Both the position numbers and the translations under genes were made by a program. A DNA stretch of 64,000 nucleotides. Source: an uncultured Allomuricauda sp. Its GTDB lineage: Bacteria > Bacteroidota > Bacteroidia > Flavobacteriales > Flavobacteriaceae. The stretch is taken from NCBI RefSeq assembly GCF_947501165.1, contig NZ_CANMUU010000001.1, forward strand, positions 868,001 through 932,000, read 5' to 3'. The notes under the pieces are model-generated. The model saw only the letters and a list, made by a program, of their open reading frames with translations. It was not told the DNA's origin and ran no database searches. Positions within the stretch are counted from its first letter, which is position 1. Every line of letters begins with the position of its first letter. This document shows, piece by piece, positions 19,456 through 25,609 of the stretch.

Positions 19456-19857
19456 ATGGAAAAAATAGAGCATTTGGGAATTGCAGTTAAGGACTTAAGC
19501 AAAGCAAACATTTTGTTTGAAAAATTGTTGGGAGTTTCACATTATAAAATTGAGGAAGTTGCCTCCGAAGGAGTTAAAACCTCTTTTTTTCAATCGGGGC
19601 CAAATAAAATAGAATTGCTTGAGGCCACAAATCCAGAAAGCCCCATTGCCAAGTTTTTGGATAAAAAAGGAGAGGGAATCCACCATGTTGCTTTTGCTAC
19701 TGAGGACTTGGAAACCGAAATGAAGCGATTGGAAAGGGAAGGCTTTGTTGTTTTGCCAGGGTTCCCAAAAAATGGGGCAGACAATAAAAAAGTAGCATTT
19801 TTGCATCCCAAAGGCACTAACGGAGTCTTAATAGAACTATGCCAAGATATTAAGTAG
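19456..19857 (+). CDS. mce: methylmalonyl-CoA epimerase
   Basis: A 133-residue VOC-fold enzyme that interconverts the R and S forms of methylmalonyl-CoA in propionate metabolism. Metal ligands fit the family: His in IEHLGIAVKD, His in GEGIHHVAFAT, and Glu in GVLIELCQD. It stands alone between rbfA (divergent) and the tRNA gene; the mutase genes are not in this window. Confidence 0.93.
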   Translation: MEKIEHLGIAVKDLSKANILFEKLLGVSHYKIEEVASEGVKTSFFQSGPNKIELLEATNPESPIAKFLDKKGEGIHHVAFATEDLETEMKRLEREGFVVLPGFPKNGADNKKVAFLHPKGTNGVLIELCQDIK

Positions 19858-19876
19858 GTATAGAGGGGTTAAAAAC

Positions 19877-19908
19877 CTTGCGGTGTACCAAAATAAATGC
19901 TAATATTG
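19877..19908 (+). promoter_or_regulatory. promoter of the CAT-anticodon tRNA gene
   Basis: A TTG at 19878-19880 and TAATATTG at 19901-19908 are separated by 20 bases. This is close to the Bacteroidota pattern TTG-N19/20-TAnnTTTG, with one mismatch in the -7 box. The tRNA starts 17 bases downstream. Confidence 0.65.
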
Positions 19909-19924
19909 CATCCCCTTAAACGTA

Positions 19925-20001
19925 GGTCCTATAGCTCAGTTGGTTAGAGCACCTGACTCATAATCAGGGGGTCCCTGGTTCGAGCCCAGGTGGGACCACC
20001 A
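19925..20001 (+). tRNA. tRNA with CAT anticodon (Ile2 or elongator Met)
   Basis: A complete cloverleaf. Acceptor arms GGTCCTA (19925-19931) and TGGGACC (19991-19997) pair with one G-T. The D loop contains AGCTCAGTTGGTTAGAGC, the anticodon loop is CTCATAA and the T loop has GGTTCGAGCC. Discriminator A is at 19998 and CCA is encoded at 19999-20001. CAT fits either elongator methionine or the lysidine-modified isoleucine tRNA; sequence alone does not settle which. Its 3' end (19987-19999) is the attachment site of the island that follows. Confidence 0.95.
19987..19999. repeat. attL core within the tRNA 3' end
   Basis: CAGGTGGGACCAC, identical over 13 bases to 30623-30635. Using the end of a tRNA gene as target keeps the tRNA intact on integration, the usual strategy of tyrosine integrases. 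Confidence 0.88.
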
Positions 20002-20004
20002 ACG

Positions 20005-20045
20005 AAAACCGCAACTATCTTTTAATCAAGAGGTTGTGGTTTTTT
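20005..20045 (+). terminator. island-supplied terminator for the tRNA
   Basis: Arms AAAACCGCAAC (20005-20015) and GTTGTGGTTTT (20033-20043) pair with one G-T, with a 17-base loop and a run of T. It lies just inside the island, so it replaces the original tRNA terminator now found at 30640-30675. Confidence 0.7.
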
Positions 20046-20636
20046 ATTTTATTGAGGGTGCAGCAAAGGGCGCTATTTAGTTCGATGTTTTCAAAGACAA
20101 ACCCTCACAAAGTATTGTTTGATTATTTACTGAATTCGGGCTTCTTTGGAAAAAGTAGTAGGGGGTGTTTAAAAAAAAGCCATCAAACTCATTGCGTTGG
20201 CTATAGGGGATAAACAGACGTTTTCACAGGTAATTTTAGAAATTCTCCAGACCTACATAAAGTACATACGGGCGTAAAGGCAGGAATTTTTAAATGGCAG
20301 ATTCTAGGGTGATTTCTACGTTTTTATCAAAATAGGTGTTATCACGTAAAATACGCCAAATCTTAAGCGATTCTAGTAATTACCCCAGCCCTACGAAAAG
20401 TATACCCTTTAGATGATAAACGTTTAGATGCGGCAGTAGTTGTAAGTCATTGCAAAACAATTGATTAAGTGCAATTTTATTAGATGAATTTTAATAGTTC
20501 GAAAGTTGACAGAATAAAAAAAGAACCAAAATTATGCCTTTGAAATAGGTTGTTTTTGTGGGTTTAAACGAGGGTGCATAGAAAAACACTCAGTTTTTTC
20601 TGATTTCACCCTTTGTTCGGCTGATTTGATTGTTAC
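20046..20636. other. left-end non-coding region of the island, with integrase-arm-like repeats
   Basis: About 590 bases without a convincing gene. Two near copies of a seven-base word, AGGGTGC at 20055-20061 and AGGGCGC at 20067-20073, lie 12 bases apart and resemble the pair at 30471-30489 beside the integrase; a third AGGGTGC is at 20571-20577. They may be arm sites for the integrase. No RNA gene or protein remnant could be recognised in the rest. Confidence 0.45.
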
Positions 20637-20885
20637 TTAGAGAATTTTACTTGTTTTATTAAAAAGCTCTGAAATATTTACTTCAAGGGCTGTAGCTATT
20701 CTTCCTAATGTAACCAAACTGGTATTGATTTCACCTCTTTCGATTCTTCCAACCTGATTTTTAGGTATTTCTGCTTTTACTCCTAGTTGGAATTGAGAGA
20801 GTTTAGCACCCTTTCGAAGAAAACGCACCGTTTCACCGACCTTTTTGATAAGCTTTTCATCTTCGGATGTATATTCTTTAAACAC
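20637..20885 (-). CDS. XRE-family helix-turn-helix regulator
   Basis: An 82-residue DNA-binding protein with a lambda-repressor-like HTH spanning about residues 14-72: TVRFLRKGAKLSQFQLGVKAEIPKNQVGRIERGEINTSLVTLGRIATAL. No other domain. It probably represses its own promoter and possibly the divergent lipoprotein gene; a 14-base palindrome lies in the 75-base gap between them. Confidence 0.88.
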   Translation of the reverse strand: MFKEYTSEDEKLIKKVGETVRFLRKGAKLSQFQLGVKAEIPKNQVGRIERGEINTSLVTLGRIATALEVNISELFNKTSKIL

Positions 20886-20920
20886 ATAGACAAAGTGTGA
20901 ATACTACAATAAATTATCGG

Positions 20921-20934
20921 ACACATCGTTGTGT
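20921..20934. promoter_or_regulatory. palindrome, candidate operator of the XRE regulator
   Basis: ACACATCGTTGTGT is an inverted repeat (ACACA, four bases, TGTGT) located between the divergent XRE gene and the lipoprotein pseudogene. A second weaker CACA...TGTG pair is at 20883-20899. Position and symmetry suit a small HTH dimer; binding is inferred. Confidence 0.4.
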
Positions 20935-20960
20935 TTTTATAATCAATAAAACCCAAATCC

Positions 20961-21329
20961 ATGAAATTCAAAATGCTTTCAAAGCTCCTGTTGTTTACAA
21001 CCATAGTTTTTAGCTTAATTGGATGTAGTTCTGATGGCGATGATAACAATGTGGAAAACAATTAAATTTCACGTGAACTGCTTATAGGAACTTGGTCCAT
21101 AAATGAAGCTGATATGATTTTAAATGATGATGGAACAGGAGAGTCTGAGGTGCTACTAGCCAATAGCCAAAATTTAGAGTTTAGGCCGCTAACTTGGCGA
21201 TTAGATGTAGAGATGCTAACGATTAATTTTTCCGTTGGAACTTCAGTATTTCAAATCATTGAAATTAATGAGAATAATATGACACTTCAAGACGTCAATG
21301 GCGTACGGAGGGAATATCTGAGAAAGTAG
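20961..21329 (+). pseudogene. lipoprotein gene (lipocalin-like) split by an in-frame stop
   Basis: The ATG at 20961 opens a lipoprotein signal (lipobox SLIGC, then SSDGDDNN). After 34 codons a TAA at 21063-21065 interrupts the frame. The same frame then continues to 21327 with RELLIGTWSINEADMILNDDG and an end like DVNGVRREYLRK, the pattern of small lipocalin-like lipoproteins of Bacteroidota. Joined, the product would be about 122 residues. A one-base change would restore it, so this is a recent nonsense mutation, a sequencing error or, less likely, two separate genes. Confidence 0.7.
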
Positions 21330-21381
21330 AAATCACATAGAACAGTCCTATAATGAATTATTTCTTCCAAAATCAAGTTTT

Positions 21382-21543
21382 ATGATAATCTACTTATATT
21401 CAATATTACTACAATCTAGTGTAGTAGGAGATTTACGTGCCGAAAGAGGCGGTGACTCTATATGGTCTAGCACAATAGGAATGATAATAGGGCTAGTCTT
21501 TATTTACCTATTGGTAAAGGGCATGAGTAATAGTAAAGATTAG
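21382..21543 (+). CDS. small membrane protein, 53 residues
   Basis: ATG at 21382, stop TAG at 21541-21543. The peptide has a short hydrophobic start (MIIYLYSILLQ), a charged middle (GDLRAERGGDSIW) and one clear transmembrane segment (about residues 31-45, TIGMIIGLVFIYLLV), ending SNSKD. No family recognised. It is 52 bases after the lipoprotein pseudogene on the same strand. Coding status is plausible but rests only on the clean membrane-protein pattern. Confidence 0.45.
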   Translation: MIIYLYSILLQSSVVGDLRAERGGDSIWSSTIGMIIGLVFIYLLVKGMSNSKD

Positions 21544-21629
21544 TTAGTTTTTACCTTACTAACCAAAAATTACCCAGAAAAACACCTTAAAACAATTCGA
21601 AGGAGCAAGGTGATATTGAACTATTACAA

Positions 21630-22718
21630 TTAAGTAAGCTTATTTAGGTTCGTAATAGAAGTCCTTTTCTTATAGTATTCAGGGTACTCATGACATACTC
21701 GACCCCGAACTATTCCTGGATGAATCCTATGTTCCTCTGAAAACTCTAAAATAGTATCATCAGAAAAATCATAACTTAATAATATAAAATCCTCCCAGAG
21801 TTCTTCAGGGATAAGACTTTTTTGGGCGTAACTATCGGCTTGAAATTCCTCAATAAAACTGTTAGAGCTATTTACGAAGAATTCCTGCCCCTTGTATTTA
21901 CTTTTCTCGTTTGGGTTGGTGAAATGCAAGAAAATATGTCCTAATTCATGCATTAATGTAAAAGCAAAATTATCCAGTCTTTTATACTTTAAAGAGAGTG
22001 CTATTGCTGGGTTCTTTCCAGATATAAATGACTTTCCGTCAGCAGGAGTTTGCGGAGGCCTATCTAGGATAACAAATTTAATCCCATATTTAGCCAAAAT
22101 TTCTTCGCATTTGACTTTTGTATCTACATTAGAATAGAATGCTTCATTCAATTCATTGATGAGGTTTTTTTCTTTTGAACGATTGAATGTTGCAACGTTA
22201 TCTTTCTCTGCATAATGCTCAGCAAGCATAGACCAAGCCAAAACATTATTTTTGTTCTCTACGAACTTTGAGGATTTTCGAAAGTAGGTGGGGTTATAGG
22301 TATTTACTTTCTCATCAAGGTCTTTATAATTCTTGACCTTATACAAATCAAAAATCTTTTGGATATCTTCAGATGATTGGATTCCTAAATCCTCGAACTT
22401 CTTAAAGTAATTTAATGGAACAATTCTGGCAACATTATTCCAAGTTTTAATGTCCTCTTCTTTTTTGCGAACATTTTGGTCTTTTTTTGCAATATCTAAC
22501 GAATAATCTAGCTGTCGGGTTAACCAGTAATTTGCATCTTCATAGCCAGCAGCCTCTAAAGAAATGGCAATTTTAACATTTATGTTTCTATTGCCCCTTA
22601 AGATATTATTTAACAAAGGGTGGGCAATATTTATGGTTGATGCAAACTCTCTTTGACTTACACCTCTAGCCTCAAGCATTTTACCTAGTTCAATGCCTGG
22701 ATGCCGTAATTTAGCCAT
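21630..22718 (-). CDS. XRE HTH fused to ImmA/IrrE-type zinc peptidase
   Basis: A 362-residue protein. Residues 8-62 are a HigA-like HTH (GIELGKMLEARGVSQREFAS; ILRGNRNINVKIAISLE). Residues 185-345 are an ImmA/IrrE-type domain with the zinc motif HELGH at 257-261 and a likely third ligand in the EEFQADSYA helix near 290. Proteins of this type cut or displace repressors when an inducing signal appears. It is divergent from the ubiquitin-like operon across a 527-base gap that holds a large inverted repeat, so it is the natural candidate regulator of that operon. Whether the peptidase acts on itself or on another protein is unknown. Confidence 0.88.
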   Translation of the reverse strand: MAKLRHPGIELGKMLEARGVSQREFASTINIAHPLLNNILRGNRNINVKIAISLEAAGYEDANYWLTRQLDYSLDIAKKDQNVRKKEEDIKTWNNVARIVPLNYFKKFEDLGIQSSEDIQKIFDLYKVKNYKDLDEKVNTYNPTYFRKSSKFVENKNNVLAWSMLAEHYAEKDNVATFNRSKEKNLINELNEAFYSNVDTKVKCEEILAKYGIKFVILDRPPQTPADGKSFISGKNPAIALSLKYKRLDNFAFTLMHELGHIFLHFTNPNEKSKYKGQEFFVNSSNSFIEEFQADSYAQKSLIPEELWEDFILLSYDFSDDTILEFSEEHRIHPGIVRGRVCHEYPEYYKKRTSITNLNKLT

Positions 22719-22741
22719 AAAAGGTTTAGATTGAATATTAT

Positions 22742-22749
22742 CAAATATA
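22742..22749 (-). promoter_or_regulatory. candidate -7 box for the XRE/ImmA gene
   Basis: Read leftwards the bases are TATATTTG, 24 bases upstream of the ATG. A TTG lies 22 bases further upstream, inside the 16-base inverted-repeat arm at 22770-22785, so a protein bound there would block this promoter. Confidence 0.55.
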
Positions 22750-22769
22750 GTCCTTCAAATCGACAAATG

Positions 22770-22918
22770 AACAAAAAAGTTAACAAAAATCACAACAATT
22801 GTTGAAAACTTATTTTTGTTTTTATAATTGTCTCATCTTGTTTTAGTTAATTGCACCTAATTTTATGTTTTACCACAAGAAATCATTAAAGAGATATAGT
22901 TGTGTTAACTTTTTTGTT
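22770..22918. repeat. paired 16-base inverted repeats, candidate operators
   Basis: AACAAAAAAGTTAACA at 22770-22785 recurs as its exact reverse complement at 22903-22918. Each arm holds the palindrome GTTAAC. Between them is the perfect 12-base palindrome CAACAATTGTTG (22793-22804). The left arm overlaps the -33 region of the XRE/ImmA gene; the right arm lies just upstream of -7-like boxes for the rightward operon. The symmetry fits a shared operator for divergent control. Confidence 0.6.
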
Positions 22919-22941
22919 ATCAGTAAAAAAATGACAAAGCA

Positions 22942-22958
22942 TAAATTTGTTATCTTTG
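22942..22958 (+). promoter_or_regulatory. candidate -7 boxes for the ubiquitin-like operon
   Basis: Two boxes matching TAnnTTTG lie nine bases apart: TAAATTTG at 22942-22949 and TATCTTTG at 22951-22958. The nearest TTG upstream (22914-22916) is in the right inverted-repeat arm, at a spacing longer than usual (25 or 34 bases), so either may be weak or need activation. Confidence 0.45.
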
Positions 22959-23245
22959 TAAAATGATTTTAAAAATTTTTTGAATGATGGAAAGAAGATA
23001 GATATATAAAAAAGAAAAGCCCAGTCGAAGGACTAAGCTATTTCTTAAAACAGATTTCTCTGTATATTTTTGCGACTACAAATCTACTGAGAATTCCTGT
23101 ATTATACAAATAGCCTCCCTTTTGCTGTACAGTTTGCCAAATTACGCTCACAGGTAATCATTAGAGTTTTTCTTTTCGTGGTAATAAATATCTCTTAGCG
23201 AGGGATAAGAGCAATCGTATTAATACCATTAAAAAAAGAAAACAA
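22959..23245 (+). other. long leader of the ubiquitin-like operon with short hairpins
   Basis: About 285 non-coding bases between the candidate promoter and the first operon gene. Small hairpins are visible: AGTC-GAAG-GACT at 23023-23034 and ACAGA-TTTC-TCTGT at 23050-23063. A TATTTTTG at 23065-23072 could be a second promoter. The segment could be a structured leader or contain a small RNA; no known riboswitch was recognised. Confidence 0.35.
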
Positions 23246-23911
23246 ATGGTAAAGAATATTTATAAGGTTAACGGACAAAGATTTGAATCCGAAAACCACA
23301 GAATTACAGGGAGTATAATTTTATCGAATGCTGGTTTAGAACCGCCAGAGGATTATGAATTGCTTTACAAAATCAATGAGAAGGGCTACACTCCCATTCA
23401 ACTTGATGAAGAAGTAGATTTAAAAATGGCAGGTATCGAAGGTTTTAGGGCAAGACCTTATAAGGCCTTAACCATAAAGGTTGACGGTAAAAACATTGAA
23501 GTTGAGGCGTGTTTTATTACTCCAAGAGAAATTATGTCTTTAGCAGGAATAAATCCAGACCAATTTTTCCTAAAGGAGATTAGGCCGAGAAATGTTGAGG
23601 TTACTTATGAAGATGATATTGAACATAAGATAGCTATATCCAAGAGGTCATGTTTTGTGAGTTGCCAAGTAGAAAAAGTTGAGTGCATTATTGTTAATGC
23701 ACGGGAAAAACCTTGGGATAAGAACGAAATATCTTTTGAGGAAGTTGTGCGACTTCAGTTTGGGGACGCTCCTTGTAGCCCACAAGTAATATTTACTGTT
23801 ATTTACAAAAAGGGGGTTCCAAGCAAACCTGAAGGTAGCATGGTCAGAGGTGATGTGATTTCTGTTAGAAACAAAATGATTTTCAATGTTACGCAGACTA
23901 ATAAATCATAG
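23246..23911 (+). CDS. multiubiquitin-domain protein (three tandem beta-grasp Ubl units)
   Basis: A 221-residue protein built of three ubiquitin-like repeats: residues about 4-69 (KNIYKVNGQRFESENHRITG...FRARP), 70-140 (YKALTIKVDGKNIEVE...FVSCQ) and 141-221 (VECIIVNAREKPWDKNEISF...NVTQTNKS). The recurring pattern is a beta hairpin, a helix starting ITG/ITP/ISF, then two strands, as in the Pfam multiubiquitin family. The C terminus is NKS with no Gly-Gly, and the internal junctions lack Gly-Gly too, so classical conjugation would need processing or another chemistry. It heads an operon; its end overlaps the E1-like gene by 26 bases. Confidence 0.85.
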   Translation: MVKNIYKVNGQRFESENHRITGSIILSNAGLEPPEDYELLYKINEKGYTPIQLDEEVDLKMAGIEGFRARPYKALTIKVDGKNIEVEACFITPREIMSLAGINPDQFFLKEIRPRNVEVTYEDDIEHKIAISKRSCFVSCQVEKVECIIVNAREKPWDKNEISFEEVVRLQFGDAPCSPQVIFTVIYKKGVPSKPEGSMVRGDVISVRNKMIFNVTQTNKS

Positions 23912-25064
23912 TCCCGACATCAAAAGACTTTTTAACGAAGGTTATGAGGTTGAGATAATTGGTAATTATCTTTTGATGCATAGCATTCCTTATCTGAATG
24001 CTAAGAAAGAAGTAGTGAAAGGCACGTTGGTTTCCAACGTGTCTATCACGAATAACAGAGTTTCTAAGCCGAATACACATGTTGTTCATTTTGTAGGGGA
24101 GATGCCATGTAATATTGATGGTAAGCCTATTCAGCAAATACAACATAGTAGTAGAACTTCAAACTTGGGACATAATATTGTGGTGAACCATTCTTTTTCA
24201 AATAAACCAATGAATGGTTATCCCGATTATTATGAGAAAATGACCCAATATGTAAAAATTCTTTCCGCTCCTGCTCAACATTATGATGACAGGGTTACAG
24301 CAAAGACATTTAAGGTAATTGAAACCGAAGAGTCGGAAAGTGTGTTGCATTATGATGACACTAATTCTTCAAGGGCAGAGATTGATGCTGTTAACCAAAA
24401 GCTCTCTAATTTGAAAATTGGAATTATCGGCCTTGGTGGAACAGGTTCATATATTTTGGATTTTGTAGCAAAAACCTTGGTTGGAGAAATCCATTTATTT
24501 GATGGAGATAAGTTTTATCAGCATAATGCCTTTAGAGCACCGAGCGCAGTATCGATAGAGGAGCTTAATGAAGTTGTTTTGAAGGTTAATCATTATGCTA
24601 AAATTTATTCGAAAATGCATCGTCACATTTTTGCTCATGGCATTTTTATAAATGAGACAAATGTTGGTATCCTGAAAGACATGGATTTTGTCTTTATCTG
24701 CATAGATAGAAGTGAGGTTAAAAAAACCATTTTCAGAAAGCTTGAAAACGAGGGAATCTCATTTATAGATACTGGTATAGGAATAGAGCGAGTAAATGAT
24801 TCATTGATAGGAACAATTCGCACCACCACAAGCACTAACCTCAAGAGGGAACATGTGTGGAATGACCGTGTGCCATTTGCCGATATTGAAGAAGAGGACT
24901 ACTCATCTAATATTCAAATAGCGGAGATTAATGCATTAAATGCTGTACATGCTGTTATGAGATGGAAGAAACTCAATGGCTTTTATAATGACCTTGAAAA
25001 TGAATACCATTGTACATATTCGATTAATGTAAACCAATTAGTAAATGATGAGGTTTCAGCATAG
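23886..25064 (+). CDS. E1-like ThiF-family adenylyltransferase with fused N-terminal domain
   Basis: A 392-residue protein. Residues 170-392 are a ThiF/E1 adenylation domain: nucleotide loop GLGGTG (182-187), acidic FDGDKFYQHNAFR (205-217) with Asp, Asn and Arg in the places used by MoeB and ThiF, and Asp274 in FICIDR. Only three cysteines exist (75, 272, 376); the stretch after the active site (RTTTSTN, 312-318) has none where MoeB-type E1s hold the thioester cysteine. Residues 1-160 match what I recall as DUF6791, found fused to such E1s; its HVVHFVGEMPCNIDG (65-79) recalls an E2 active site with Cys75. It overlaps both neighbours, so it is tightly coupled with the Ubl protein it presumably adenylates. 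Confidence 0.88.
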   Translation: MLRRLINHSPDIKRLFNEGYEVEIIGNYLLMHSIPYLNAKKEVVKGTLVSNVSITNNRVSKPNTHVVHFVGEMPCNIDGKPIQQIQHSSRTSNLGHNIVVNHSFSNKPMNGYPDYYEKMTQYVKILSAPAQHYDDRVTAKTFKVIETEESESVLHYDDTNSSRAEIDAVNQKLSNLKIGIIGLGGTGSYILDFVAKTLVGEIHLFDGDKFYQHNAFRAPSAVSIEELNEVVLKVNHYAKIYSKMHRHIFAHGIFINETNVGILKDMDFVFICIDRSEVKKTIFRKLENEGISFIDTGIGIERVNDSLIGTIRTTTSTNLKREHVWNDRVPFADIEEEDYSSNIQIAEINALNAVHAVMRWKKLNGFYNDLENEYHCTYSINVNQLVNDEVSA

Positions 25065-25452
25065 GTTCATAGAGAAGATTCCACAGGAATTGGAGGAAAG
25101 GGTTTTATACATCTCTTTGGAATATGGAACAATAATTCATAAGTGCGCATGTGGTTGTGGTACGGAAGTAAATACTCCCCTATCCCCCAATGAGTGGAAG
25201 ATGACTTATGATGGAGAAACTATCTCACTTAAGCCGTCCATAGGAAATTGGAGTTTTGAATGCCAATCACACTATTGGATTACCAAAAATCTTGTCGAGT
25301 GGTCAATAAAATGGGACAAGGATGAAATTCAATTGGCTAGGGAAATAGAAGATTTGGAAAGGGGAAACTATTATTTTCAGAAAAACCCTGACCATGTTCA
25401 AATACCTGATAGGTCAAATAGGAGGTGGTTTGATAGATTTATTTTTTGGTAA
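25045..25452 (+). CDS. DUF6527-type Cys/His-rich protein
   Basis: A 135-residue cytoplasmic protein. A probable metal site is formed by Cys34, Cys36 and Cys38 (HKCACGCG) and by Cys73 with His76 (ECQSHYWI), joined by the conserved-looking LKPSIGNWSF stretch. I recognise this as the family that accompanies multiubiquitin and ThiF genes (DUF6527, from memory). Its role is unknown: an E3-like adaptor, a Ubl protease or an effector are all possible. The start overlaps the E1-like gene by 20 bases; a hairpin after the stop closes the operon. Confidence 0.82.
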   Translation: MMRFQHRFIEKIPQELEERVLYISLEYGTIIHKCACGCGTEVNTPLSPNEWKMTYDGETISLKPSIGNWSFECQSHYWITKNLVEWSIKWDKDEIQLAREIEDLERGNYYFQKNPDHVQIPDRSNRRWFDRFIFW

Positions 25453-25475
25453 TAATCCAAAAAAATGGAAGATGA

Positions 25476-25504
25476 AAAACCCTGTACAATTAGTATGGGG
25501 TTTT
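25476..25504 (+). terminator. hairpin after the ubiquitin-like operon
   Basis: Arms AAAACCCTGTAC (25476-25487) and GTATGGGGTTTT (25493-25504) pair along 12 positions with two G-T pairs and a five-base loop. The T run is short (four), so termination may be partial and allow some reading into the PIN gene. Confidence 0.6.
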
Positions 25505-25609
25505 ACTTATTATTTGAGTCGTAGTTATTTTTTGAGATGTTATGTTTGAACAATTTGCATATGGTCAAAAATCATATATATTAATCCCTAAATCTAAATT
25601 TTTATTAAG

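Noticed and set aside
23246..25452. Reading the Ubl operon as a CBASS or Bil system
   Set aside because: No CD-NTase, no separate E2 and no JAB gene; the Ubl protein is a multiubiquitin type instead.
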